Source of the DNA: Maricaulis sp048270095
GTDB taxonomy: Bacteria > Pseudomonadota > Alphaproteobacteria > Caulobacterales > Maricaulaceae
Assembly (NCBI RefSeq): GCF_048270095.1
Contig: NZ_JBLWTL010000004.1
Span: 62,001-126,000, forward strand
Length of the DNA: 64,000 bases
Reading direction: 5' to 3'
The notes beneath the pieces are model-generated. The model was given only the letters and a program-made list of their open reading frames with translations. It made no database searches and was not told the DNA's origin. How positions within the stretch are numbered: position 1 is the first letter of the stretch; each line of letters begins with the position of its first letter. This document shows positions 33,934 through 44,914 of this stretch, piece by piece. The translations under genes were made by a program, and so were the position numbers.

Positions 33934-36900
33934 TCAGGCGAGGCGGGTGTCGTCGGGCGAATTGTGGACGGGGATCGAAAAGCAGAATTTCGAGCCCTGG
34001 CCTTCCGCCGATTCCACCCAGATCCGGCCATCATGCCGCTCGACGGCCTGGCGCACGATGGCGAGACCGATACCGGTGCCGCTATAGGCTTCGCGTGAGT
34101 GCAGGCGCTGGAAAGGCGCGAAAATCTTCTCGAAGAATTTCGGGTCGATGCCGATACCATTATCCTTGACCGATATGGTCCAGGCCTCGGGGTCGCAATG
34201 CGCCCTGATTTCAATGTGCGGTGCGTCGGTGCCGCGGTATTTGATCGCATTGCTCACCAGGTTTTGCAGCACCTGCCGCATCAGGAGCGGGTCGGCCCGG
34301 ATGGTTGGCAGGCCGGCAATATCGATATGTGCGCCGGATTCCGAAATCGCGGCATCGAGCTGATCGACCACATCGACCATCACGCCGCCCAGATCGACCG
34401 GCTGAAGTCTGAGCGATTGGCTCGACATGCGTGAATAGCTCAGCAAATCATCGATCAGGCGCTGCATGCGCTGTGCGGCGTCGACGAGATAGTCGAGGCT
34501 GCGGCTGCCGTCCTCGTCGAGCTGATCAGTATAGCGCCGCCGCACCAGCCCGGCGAAGGCCGCGACCTTGCGCAGGGGCTCCTGGAGATCATGACTGGCC
34601 ACCGTCGCAAAACGGTCGAGCTCGGCATTGGTGCGCTCCAGCTGGGCATAGGCGGCCCGCAGCGGCGTGACGTCGGTGATGACGGCATAGCTGTGCAGAG
34701 GATTTCCGCTCTGGTCGCGTTCCAGGAAGGATGACAGCAGCACATCCAGCTTGGTGCCGTCCTTGCGGACAAACCGATAGGGAATGTCCGTATTGCGGCC
34801 GCTCTGGAATAGCTCCGGCAGTGAGGATTCTACGGCGCGCTGAACCGATTCTGCGTCGAGAAATTCGGTCGATTTGTGTCCGATAACCTCGTCACGGCTA
34901 TAGCCCAGATGGAATAGCCAGTAGTCACTGACCTCACGGATCGTGCCGCTGGCGTCGATCGTGTGCATCATCGCCGGTGTGGCGCGATAGGTCGCCTCAA
35001 AGCGCTCGCGTTCCTCAAGCAAGGTATCATTGAGCTGTTTCTGGGTATCGATATTCCAGATCACGCCACTGATATTGCGGACGCGCCCGCGACTGTCGAC
35101 CTCCACGACCCGGCCGGTCACCTGATACCAGATCCAGCGGCCTTCGCTGTTGAGCATCCGGTAGTCGATCACGCCAACCGGGTCGGTGCCGCGGAACATG
35201 GCGGTCGTAACCCTGGTGACCGTCTCGAGATCGTCCGGATGAACCTTGTCGAGCCAGGCTTGCGTGGAGATGCACGCCTCGGCGCCGCTATTGAATAATT
35301 CCTCGGCGATATTCCCGCGCAACCAGAGCTCTGCCGCCTCGACGTCAATGCGGAATATCCCGAGCGCTGTCGCCTGGATCGCGTCGGTCAATTGCTGTTC
35401 ACGCTCTTCCAGACGTTGCTTCGTCTCCAGCCGTTCGGTGACATCGGAGAGAAAGCCGGTCGCGATCAGCGGCTTGCCCTGCGGATCGCGCTCGCTGATG
35501 CGGCCGCGGCTGTGGATATGGATCCAGCCGGCCGTCTGGGAGTTAAACCGGACGGTGTAATCCACCGTGTCCGCCTCGCCTGAATCGAGCTTCGCGAACG
35601 CGGCCTCGGCGATGGGGCGGTCGTCGGGGTGGATGCGCGATACCATCTCGTCGCGGGCAATGCGGGCGTCGCACGGCGGCAGGCCGACCATTTCGCTGAT
35701 GACTGCCGTGACGTCGGATATCCGGGTCTTCAGATTGATCCGCCAGGCGCCTTCATTCGTTGCGGCCAGGGCGTCGCGAAACTGGAGATCGCGATACTCC
35801 AGCGCGGCCTGCAGACGTTTTTCCTCGGTGATGTCGGAATGCGTGCCCGCCGCACGCAGTGGCCGGCCGTTCTCATCCCACTCGATCACGCGGCCGCGGC
35901 TGCGCACCCAGATGGTCTCGCCGTCATCGCCCTGCATCCGGTATTCAACCGTGTTGATCTCATCGGATTTCCCGCCGGCCGTGGGCCCGCGCTTCAAATT
36001 CACCAGGCGTTCGGCACCGCGATGGCTGTCCGCGAACAGGCGCGAATTCAACCAGGCCTTGATCGGCAGTTCTTCATTGGGCTCGCCGATTTTCAGTAGA
36101 TCGGCGAGGAAGCCTGAAATGCGGACGGTTTCGCGCTGCAGGTCGGCGCTCCAGACCCCGTCTCTCACCGATTCCATCGCCTCGCGCACCAATAGCTCAT
36201 TGCGGGTGAGGCGTTCGGCCAGCTCTTTTTGTTCTGTGATGTCGACCAGTATCCCGGCCATCAGCGGGCGTACCGGGTCCTGCTCGATCCGCTGACCTCG
36301 GGCCCGTAACCAGACCCATTCGCCTGTCCGTGAATCGCGAAGCCGGTATTCGACGTCGACGGATCGCGTTTCACCGTGTTGCAGTCGATTGGTAACCTCC
36401 ACGACCTTGTCCTTGTCGTCATCGTGGATCTGCCCGAGCCACAGATCCATTGCGATCCGCTCAGGCCCGTCGGTGATCCCCAGCATGGCCCGGATCGGTC
36501 CGATGGCGAGGATGCCGGGGGTGGTGGGATCGATTTCCCAGATGCCGCAAGACCCCGCGGCAATCGCGTTTTCCAATTGCTGTTCGCGTTCGGCGAGCTT
36601 GATTTCCAGCGCCCGGCGCTCGGTCACATCGGCGATAATGCCCGAAATGCGCAAGGGTGTGCCGTCACTGGCAAACTCGCTGACCCGGCCACGGGCCTGA
36701 AGCCAGCGCCAGACGCCGTCGGCGCGGCGAGCGCGGTGGACGGTGTCGAGTCCGGCGGTCGGTTGTTTGCGCAAGCGGTCGATAGCGTCGAGGAATTCGG
36801 CCTGGTCATCGGTGTGCAAGGCCTCGGTCCAACGGGTCAGGCTGATGGTCGCATCGGCCGATTTGATGCCGAGAAATTCATTGATGAAGCCGCGGGTCGA

Positions 36901-37368
36901 CCCGAGCCCCGAGACGACATTGAGCGAAAACGTGCCCTCATTCGCTGAAGACAGGGCGACCCGCAACTGGAGGTCGCTGGCTTCGAGCCTGGCCTGCAGG
37001 GATAGCTCGGCGGTCACATCGCGGATAATGCAAATGAAACCATCGCGTTCACCGGTCGAGGCAATGATCGCGCTGGCGGTGGTTTCGCCATCGAAGATAC
37101 GGCCTGATTTCGCGCGGTAGCGAGCAGTATAGCAGCGGCTGGCCTCGGCCGCATCCCGGCTGAAATGCGTCTCACCAAGTTGGTCGAAATCGCGCGGATC
37201 GGCGTAGAGGGTTTGCGAGCACGTGCCGGCGAGCTCCGCCCGGACATGGCCAAACAGCCGTTCGGCGGCCGGGTTCAGGTCGATGACTTCACGCGCGTTA
37301 TTGGTCACGACCACGGCGTTCGGCGAACTGCGATACAGTGTTCGGAGCATGTCCCTGGATTCAGTCAT
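33934..37368 (-). CDS. multi-PAS histidine kinase (seven PAS domains)
   Basis: A 1144-residue soluble sensor kinase with no transmembrane helix. Seven PAS repeats can be counted, each with its PAC-like end, starting near residues 10, 130, 265, 390, 520, 650 and 765. Examples are LYRSSPNAVVVTNNAREVID and YRATPAMMHTIDASGTIREV. The dimerisation domain has the phosphoaccepting His926 in ASHDLQEPLRK, a Cph1/phytochrome-like type. The HATPase follows (NAIKYRG, DNGIGID, GTGIGLAIV). No response regulator or effector gene is adjacent. The stop lies 2 bp from the convergent permease stop. Confidence 0.93.
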   Translation of the reverse strand: MTESRDMLRTLYRSSPNAVVVTNNAREVIDLNPAAERLFGHVRAELAGTCSQTLYADPRDFDQLGETHFSRDAAEASRCYTARYRAKSGRIFDGETTASAIIASTGERDGFICIIRDVTAELSLQARLEASDLQLRVALSSANEGTFSLNVVSGLGSTRGFINEFLGIKSADATISLTRWTEALHTDDQAEFLDAIDRLRKQPTAGLDTVHRARRADGVWRWLQARGRVSEFASDGTPLRISGIIADVTERRALEIKLAEREQQLENAIAAGSCGIWEIDPTTPGILAIGPIRAMLGITDGPERIAMDLWLGQIHDDDKDKVVEVTNRLQHGETRSVDVEYRLRDSRTGEWVWLRARGQRIEQDPVRPLMAGILVDITEQKELAERLTRNELLVREAMESVRDGVWSADLQRETVRISGFLADLLKIGEPNEELPIKAWLNSRLFADSHRGAERLVNLKRGPTAGGKSDEINTVEYRMQGDDGETIWVRSRGRVIEWDENGRPLRAAGTHSDITEEKRLQAALEYRDLQFRDALAATNEGAWRINLKTRISDVTAVISEMVGLPPCDARIARDEMVSRIHPDDRPIAEAAFAKLDSGEADTVDYTVRFNSQTAGWIHIHSRGRISERDPQGKPLIATGFLSDVTERLETKQRLEEREQQLTDAIQATALGIFRIDVEAAELWLRGNIAEELFNSGAEACISTQAWLDKVHPDDLETVTRVTTAMFRGTDPVGVIDYRMLNSEGRWIWYQVTGRVVEVDSRGRVRNISGVIWNIDTQKQLNDTLLEERERFEATYRATPAMMHTIDASGTIREVSDYWLFHLGYSRDEVIGHKSTEFLDAESVQRAVESSLPELFQSGRNTDIPYRFVRKDGTKLDVLLSSFLERDQSGNPLHSYAVITDVTPLRAAYAQLERTNAELDRFATVASHDLQEPLRKVAAFAGLVRRRYTDQLDEDGSRSLDYLVDAAQRMQRLIDDLLSYSRMSSQSLRLQPVDLGGVMVDVVDQLDAAISESGAHIDIAGLPTIRADPLLMRQVLQNLVSNAIKYRGTDAPHIEIRAHCDPEAWTISVKDNGIGIDPKFFEKIFAPFQRLHSREAYSGTGIGLAIVRQAVERHDGRIWVESAEGQGSKFCFSIPVHNSPDDTRLA

Positions 37369-37672
37369 ACGTCCCGTTTCTGTTCCGGCGCCGGCAGTCA
37401 GACCGGCACCGCCCGGCGCAGAGCTTGCCTCAGTCCGCGGGCGACGCCAAATGCAACCGCACCCGCGATCTCACAAGTGGCCCGTCCAGACCCGTCGCGC
37501 GACCCGTCTGGCGCGCCGCGCGCATCGCGCTGTGGCCGGTTTACGTTGATCGGTGTGATTGGCAAGCGCTCTCATTTGATATGACCGCAGCGTTTGGTGA
37601 TGCGCGTGCTGGTCTTACGCGATATCGGCGATATGCTTTGCGGCCCCAATTCCGTGTGTGAGGAGTGTGATT
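37369..37672. other. 304-bp intergenic region between kinase and ABC ATPase genes
   Basis: This is the shared upstream region of the two divergently transcribed genes. No repeat, RNA or clear operator was recognised. AGGAG at 37661-37665 is the ribosome-binding site of the ABC gene. Confidence 0.5.
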
Positions 37673-39532
<1,860 letters not shown>

Positions 39533-39620
39533 CCTTGCATGGCCTTACGCCCATTTAAATCGACTGGGGCGCGCCGCACGTTATGGTGTTCCCGCACTCA
39601 ACGATGAAACGGTGAATATC

Positions 39621-42461
39621 ATGTCGCTCAAGGCCCTCTCCAGGCTCGTCTTCCTGCCACTGCTTGCCGGCGCCCTGCTGGCCGCCTGCCAGCCTGCGGG
39701 GCCGGCCGCAGAGACCGTCTGGCCGCATGACGCCAGCGATCTGGCGGCCGATCCCGCTGTTCGTTATGGCCGGCTGGAGAATGGTCTGCGCTACGCGATC
39801 CTGGCCAATGAGACGCCGCCCAATGTCGTCTCTGTGCGGATGGTGTTCAATATGGGCTCGCTCGGCGAGGCCGATGATCAGCGCGGCGTGGCGCATTTCA
39901 TCGAGCACATGGCGTTCAATGGCTCCACCAATCTCGCCGAAGGCGAGATGATCCCGCTGCTCGAACGCCACGGTTTGCAATTCGGGCCTGATACCAACGC
40001 CTTCACGGGCTATGACACCGTGGGCTACCAGCTCGACCTGCCAGAGGCCGACGCGGAATCCATCGACACGGCGCTCTTCATCATGCGCGAGACCGCCAGC
40101 GAGCTGGTCTTCGACGCCGAAGCGATTGACCGCGAACGCGGTGTCATCCTGTCCGAGGAAAGGTTTCGCAATACGGCGATCCGGCGCTGGAGCACGGCGC
40201 TGCAGTATTTCCAGTTGCCCGGCACCCTGATCCCCGAACGCGACCCGATCGGTACGGTCGAGATTCTGGAGACGGTGCAGCGTGATCGCTTTGTCGATTA
40301 TTACGAGAATTTTTATGTGCCGCAGCGCGGTATGGTCGTGGTCGTCGGTTCGATCGACCCCGATGACATCGAAGCGAAAATCCACGAGGTTTTCGGTGAC
40401 TGGCAGGCGCGCGAGGATGTGCGGCCAGACCCGGAACTGGGCGATGTGCTCGCGGCGCGGCCCTTCTCGGTAGGCTATTTCAACGATCCCGAAGTCTTCA
40501 CAATCTTCACCGTCAATGCGATCCGGCCGCATCAATCCGAGGCCGATACCGGGGAAAGCCGTTTCCGCGATAATCTGGCCAGTTTCGGCGACGCCATCCT
40601 GTCGCGGCGTCTGCGGACCATCGTCAATTCGGGCGTTTCGCCCCTGCTGCAGGCTGCCGCCAGCCACTCCACAAGCTATGAAATGGCCGATGAAGCTGGC
40701 GTGCTGGCTGTTGCAACGCCGGAGCGCTGGGCCGAGGCGGTTGCGGTGATCGAGCAGGAACTCCGGCGCGCGACCGAATACGGCTTCACCCAGGCAGAGC
40801 TTGACGAGCAGCTGGCGAATTTCCGAACCAGTCTGCAAAATTCAGCCGATCAGGCGGGCACGCGTGACAGTGCGCAATTGTCCGATGCGATCTGGTCCAG
40901 CTGGCGCGGTGGCCAGGTGTTCACGACGCCGGCCTCTGGTCTCGCCCGTTTTGATGCCAGCGCGGACCGCATCACGCTCGAGGCGGTCAATGCCGCCTGG
41001 ACGGCGCAATGGACCGATGCGGCGCCTCTGCTTTTCCTCGCCACGTCCGAGATGATCACGGATCCAAGCGCGACGATTGGTGCCGTCTGGGAGGCCAGCG
41101 CCGCCCAGCCCGTCGACCCGCCGGCAGATAGTGGCGCACAGAGTTTTGCCTATACCGATTTCGGTCCCGCCGGGACGGTGGCCGAACGGACCGAGGTCGA
41201 GGATCTCGGCCTGGTCCGGCTGCAATTCGAGAATGGCGTTGCCGTGACGCTGAAACAGACCGGTTTCGAAGACCAGATCGTGCGGGTCCGGGTGCAGTTC
41301 GGTCGCGGCGAACTGGAGCCGCGCGCTGTGCCGGCGGTCGATATCCTGGCGAGTTCTGTTTTCACCGCCTCGGGGCTGGGCGCCCATAGCGCCGATGATC
41401 TGTCGCGCGTGCTGGCTGGCCGTTCGGTCGGGATCAGTTTCGGCGTCGGCGATGACAGTTTCACCTTCAGCGCCACGACGACACCGGCCGATTTCGAGGT
41501 CCAGATGGATGTGTTCGCGGCCTTCATGACCGATCCCGGCTGGCGCGAAGAAGGGTTGGCCCAATATCGAGGCCAGGCTCCTGAAATCCGGCGCAATCTC
41601 TATTCCTCGCCGACCGGCATCCTGCAGGCGGACGTCGCGCGCATGCTGCGGGGCGGCGATCAACGCTATGGCTATCCCGATGAGGAAGAGGTTGCCGGCG
41701 TCGATCTGGCGGCAATCCAGGCCTTCCTCGACCCGGCGCTGGAAAACGCACCGATCGAGATCACGATTGTCGGCGATATCAGCGAAGAGGCGGTCATCAC
41801 CGCGGTCGGTGCCACATTCGGCGCCCTGCCGGAGCGGGCTGCGAGCTGGCCCGACTATGCCGAGGCGCGCGATATCCGCTTCCCGGAAGCCACAAGCGAA
41901 CCGGTCATCCTGCGTCATAACGGCCCGGACTATCAGGCCATGGCGAATGTCTACTGGCCGACCTTTGATGATAGCGAGCCGCGCCGCAGCCGTGCCCTGG
42001 CCCTGTTGCGCGCCGTGTTCGACCTCAAGCTGACCGAGCGTCTGCGCGAGGCCGAAGGCTTCACCTATTCCGCCTTCAACAGTTCGACGACATCGGATGT
42101 CTATCCCGACTATGGCTATCTCTGGGTTGGTGTCGATGTCCGCCTCGAGAATGTCGACGCGACCTATGCCGCAATCGACGAGCTGGCCGCCGCCCTGGCC
42201 GCTGGCGAGATCACCGAGGACGAAATCCTGCGCGCCCGCCGCCCCCTGCTGGAGCAGATCGAGGATGCGTTCGAGAATAATGGTGCCTGGCTGAACTGGC
42301 TGTCGCAATCCTGGTCCAAACCCGAGCGGCTGGACCGGATTCGGGCGCTGGCGGACGATTACGCCGAAATTTCCCGTGAGGAGCTGGTCGAGATGGCGGC
42401 GGCGTATCTGCAACCGGATACGAGCTGGCGGGTGACAATCTTGCCGCGCGAGACAGACTAA
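39621..42461 (+). CDS. M16-family zinc metallopeptidase, lipoprotein
   Basis: A 946-residue protein with a lipoprotein signal (LLAGALLAACQ, Cys23). The zinc site is His92-Phe-Ile-Glu95-His96 in VAHFIEHMAFNG, with the third ligand Glu in the following helix near RERGVILSE. The second, non-catalytic M16 half contains LVRLQFENGVAVTLKQTGFE and LTERLREAEGFTYSAF. It is of the PqqL/insulinase-like two-domain type that degrades peptides, here at the envelope. The ATG at 39621 is chosen for the signal peptide; the longer frame from 39477 overlaps the ABC gene. Confidence 0.93.
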   Translation: MSLKALSRLVFLPLLAGALLAACQPAGPAAETVWPHDASDLAADPAVRYGRLENGLRYAILANETPPNVVSVRMVFNMGSLGEADDQRGVAHFIEHMAFNGSTNLAEGEMIPLLERHGLQFGPDTNAFTGYDTVGYQLDLPEADAESIDTALFIMRETASELVFDAEAIDRERGVILSEERFRNTAIRRWSTALQYFQLPGTLIPERDPIGTVEILETVQRDRFVDYYENFYVPQRGMVVVVGSIDPDDIEAKIHEVFGDWQAREDVRPDPELGDVLAARPFSVGYFNDPEVFTIFTVNAIRPHQSEADTGESRFRDNLASFGDAILSRRLRTIVNSGVSPLLQAAASHSTSYEMADEAGVLAVATPERWAEAVAVIEQELRRATEYGFTQAELDEQLANFRTSLQNSADQAGTRDSAQLSDAIWSSWRGGQVFTTPASGLARFDASADRITLEAVNAAWTAQWTDAAPLLFLATSEMITDPSATIGAVWEASAAQPVDPPADSGAQSFAYTDFGPAGTVAERTEVEDLGLVRLQFENGVAVTLKQTGFEDQIVRVRVQFGRGELEPRAVPAVDILASSVFTASGLGAHSADDLSRVLAGRSVGISFGVGDDSFTFSATTTPADFEVQMDVFAAFMTDPGWREEGLAQYRGQAPEIRRNLYSSPTGILQADVARMLRGGDQRYGYPDEEEVAGVDLAAIQAFLDPALENAPIEITIVGDISEEAVITAVGATFGALPERAASWPDYAEARDIRFPEATSEPVILRHNGPDYQAMANVYWPTFDDSEPRRSRALALLRAVFDLKLTERLREAEGFTYSAFNSSTTSDVYPDYGYLWVGVDVRLENVDATYAAIDELAAALAAGEITEDEILRARRPLLEQIEDAFENNGAWLNWLSQSWSKPERLDRIRALADDYAEISREELVEMAAAYLQPDTSWRVTILPRETD

Positions 42462-42518
42462 CCTGTTCGCGCCGGCATCACTCAACCGGGTCTGATGGCC
42501 CGAAATGGAGATATGAGA

Positions 42519-43178
42519 ATGAAATTTGCCCTGTTGACCACAGCCGCGCTCGCCCTGGCGCTTTCGGCCTGTTCGAGTGGAGATATTGCCGTGAGTGAAA
42601 CACCAGAGAGTGAAGCAGATGCCAGCACCAGCGACGTGGGGCAGGTTGCGGCGGAAGCGCCGGCCGCCCTGTCGCCGGAAGCCGCGATCGTGGCTGAGGC
42701 CCGGACCTGCCAGGGCGCGTCTGACACAGCCATGCTCGTCGTTGAAGCGCCCGAGGCCGGCAATCAGGATGGCGCTGTGAACGCCGCTGCCGCTACGGCC
42801 TATCTCGATGCGGTGCGGGCCGAGCCTTGCGTGTTCGAATTGCCGTCGGGTCTGCTCTTCCGCATTCGCGAAGCCAGCGAGAGCGGTGTTTCACCGGTCT
42901 CCGGTGATATGGTCACGGTGCATTATCGCGGCATGTTTGCCTATGGCGGCGAGTTCGATTCTTCCTTCGCACGCGGCGAGCCGGCGACCTTCCCGTCCAA
43001 CCGTCTGATCGCGGGCTGGGTTGAAGCCCTGCCGCTGATGCGGGTCGGTGAAGCCTGGGATCTTTTCATCGCGCCGGAGTTGGCCTATGGCCCACGCGGC
43101 ACGCCGGGCGGGCCGATCGGCCCCAATGAAGCGCTGGTCTTCCAGCTTGAGCTGATCGACGTGCCGGGCGCCAACTAG
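42519..43178 (+). CDS. FKBP-type peptidyl-prolyl isomerase, lipoprotein
   Basis: A 219-residue protein. The signal peptide ends in the lipobox LALSAC (Cys18), then an acidic, disordered-looking stretch leads to the FKBP domain at residues about 110-215. Its motifs are GDMVTVHYRGMFAYGGEFDS, FPSNRLIAGWVEALPLMRVG and ELAYGPRGTPGGPIGPNEAL. It probably helps fold envelope proteins. The ATG at 42519 has GGAG eight bases upstream. It is 57 bp after the M16 gene on the same strand and may be co-transcribed with it. Confidence 0.93.
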   Translation: MKFALLTTAALALALSACSSGDIAVSETPESEADASTSDVGQVAAEAPAALSPEAAIVAEARTCQGASDTAMLVVEAPEAGNQDGAVNAAAATAYLDAVRAEPCVFELPSGLLFRIREASESGVSPVSGDMVTVHYRGMFAYGGEFDSSFARGEPATFPSNRLIAGWVEALPLMRVGEAWDLFIAPELAYGPRGTPGGPIGPNEALVFQLELIDVPGAN

Positions 43179-43230
43179 AGGTCGGCAGCCGGCGACAAGA
43201 CGATCATGAATGCAGACGATGGCGCCGTAT

Positions 43231-43250
43231 CGGCGGGAGTGATCCCGCCG
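43231..43250. terminator. possible bidirectional hairpin between FKBP and TadG-1 genes
   Basis: A perfect 8-bp stem CGGCGGGA (43231-43238) / TCCCGCCG (43243-43250) with a GTGA loop lies between the convergent genes. It lacks a T run on either side, so terminator function is uncertain. Confidence 0.4.
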
Positions 43251-43258
43251 GTGCGGCG

Positions 43259-44830
43259 TTAGCGTGCCAGGCGCAGATTGGCGAGATCGCCCGCGATCAT
43301 CTCGAACGTATCGCGCAGCGCCGAGGTTGATGGCGAGTCGAAATACAGGCTGTCACTGGAGGCGCAGGACCGCATCATGTTCCGGGTCGAGCTGGAATTG
43401 ACCTGGAAGGTGATGGTGTAGACGCGAATGCCCTGGGCCTTGGCGTAATTGCAGGCCGCCACCGTGCGTTCGTCGAGGGCTTCGTTCAGCCGGCTACTGC
43501 TGGATGTGCGGATCCCCAGCCGGTCGTCATTGATATAGCCATAGGTCTCGTATTCGGACATGAAATCGGAATTCTGGCCGCGAAGCACATTCTCGCCATC
43601 GGTGAGGATCACCAACGCCTTGAGCACATCGCGATCATCATAGCCGGTGCCCTCGCTATAGGGCATTTGTGGCGACAGGACGCGCACGCCCCAACTGACG
43701 CCATTGGCGATATTGGTGGTTCCGTTCGCATCCATATCAGAGATCGCATTGTCGATCCGGGAGCGCGAATTGGTCAGCGCCGTGATGGGCGTCGTCGTAC
43801 AGGCCGAATTGGGGCTGCCACCACTCGGCCGGCCATCATCATATTTCAGCAAATTGCGCAGACGGTCGAAAACTTCGTCGAGACCCGGCAGGTTGATGAA
43901 GTCTCCATCGTCCAGATAGTCATTGGGGGACCACCAGCTATCCGGCTCGTCAGGGGCAAAAAAGGGCACGAACAAGGTCTCGGGCCGGGCGGCATTGGGT
44001 GCCGTATCGTCGATATCCATCGGCAGGGAACGCGATTCAACACAGCCGCCCCAGCTTGTATTGCGCAGGCTGTCAAACAAGTCCCAGTGATTGGGGTGAA
44101 CCGTCGTTGTGGTGCACTGGCGACGGCGGCCGCGGCCGGTACAGGTCTCCACGGAAAAATCGCCACCGGCCCATTGCGCGTGAATCGGCGAGATCGCGTT
44201 CGGGTCGAGCCACCAGGCCCGTTCGAAGCTGGTTCCGACATTGACCGTAGCGGCAAAGGGCACCAGGCCGATCTTGACGTCATCCGGGTCATCAACGCCC
44301 TCGAACAGGATTTCCGAGAGCAGGTGCGCCGCATCCCGCAGGCCGCGGATCTTGGAGCCCCCCATTGAGCCGGTATTGTCGAGCACCATGGCCAGTTCAA
44401 TGCGCTGGCGGGCGCGCTGGGCGACGCTTTCCCAATGCACTGTGATGGTCTGTATCCCTGCGAGACCCAGCATGGTCGTGCGAACCTCGGCCGCCCCGCG
44501 CACGGTCACCGTGTCGGTTTCAGTGTCGAGACTGACAGTAACGCTGGTGATATTGCCCAGTTCGCGCTCGGGATAATTGGCGTTGATGAATCCGGTCGCG
44601 ACCTCGAGGGCTTCCTCATCGCTGATCGTGGCATTGGTGCCAACCGCCAGAGCGGCCGCATCCAGGGCCTGGGCCAGCCGGCTGCGGGCATTCATCGCCG
44701 TGCTGAGATCAACCGAACCGCCGGCGAGCAGCGTCACGGGCATCAGTGCCAGGGCGAAAATCACTGCGACATTGCCCCGCCGATTGCCCGCGAATTCTGC
44801 GATTATTCTCGAAAAACGGGCGAGGAACAT
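43259..44830 (-). CDS. TadE/TadG-like protein with VWA domain, paralogue 1
   Basis: A 523-residue protein. A short cytoplasmic start (FAGNRRGNVAV) leads to a TadE/G-type membrane helix (IFALALMPVTLLAGGSVDLS) and then MNARSRLAQALDAAALAVG. A VWA domain from about residue 140 has an intact MIDAS: Asp151 in LDNTGSMGGSK, and TDGENV near residue 405. Cysteines are spread through the loops. Such proteins belong to Tad pilus loci, where TadG anchors surface pili. It is the last of three tandem paralogues, and no other tad genes are adjacent. Confidence 0.9.
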   Translation of the reverse strand: MFLARFSRIIAEFAGNRRGNVAVIFALALMPVTLLAGGSVDLSTAMNARSRLAQALDAAALAVGTNATISDEEALEVATGFINANYPERELGNITSVTVSLDTETDTVTVRGAAEVRTTMLGLAGIQTITVHWESVAQRARQRIELAMVLDNTGSMGGSKIRGLRDAAHLLSEILFEGVDDPDDVKIGLVPFAATVNVGTSFERAWWLDPNAISPIHAQWAGGDFSVETCTGRGRRRQCTTTTVHPNHWDLFDSLRNTSWGGCVESRSLPMDIDDTAPNAARPETLFVPFFAPDEPDSWWSPNDYLDDGDFINLPGLDEVFDRLRNLLKYDDGRPSGGSPNSACTTTPITALTNSRSRIDNAISDMDANGTTNIANGVSWGVRVLSPQMPYSEGTGYDDRDVLKALVILTDGENVLRGQNSDFMSEYETYGYINDDRLGIRTSSSSRLNEALDERTVAACNYAKAQGIRVYTITFQVNSSSTRNMMRSCASSDSLYFDSPSTSALRDTFEMIAGDLANLRLAR

Positions 44831-44914
44831 GTGCGCTTACCATCATCTATTCGGTAAAACTCTACAGGTTCGGGGTTAAAGGGCCGTTAGATGAGGTGGT
44901 TAACCAAAGGTGAC

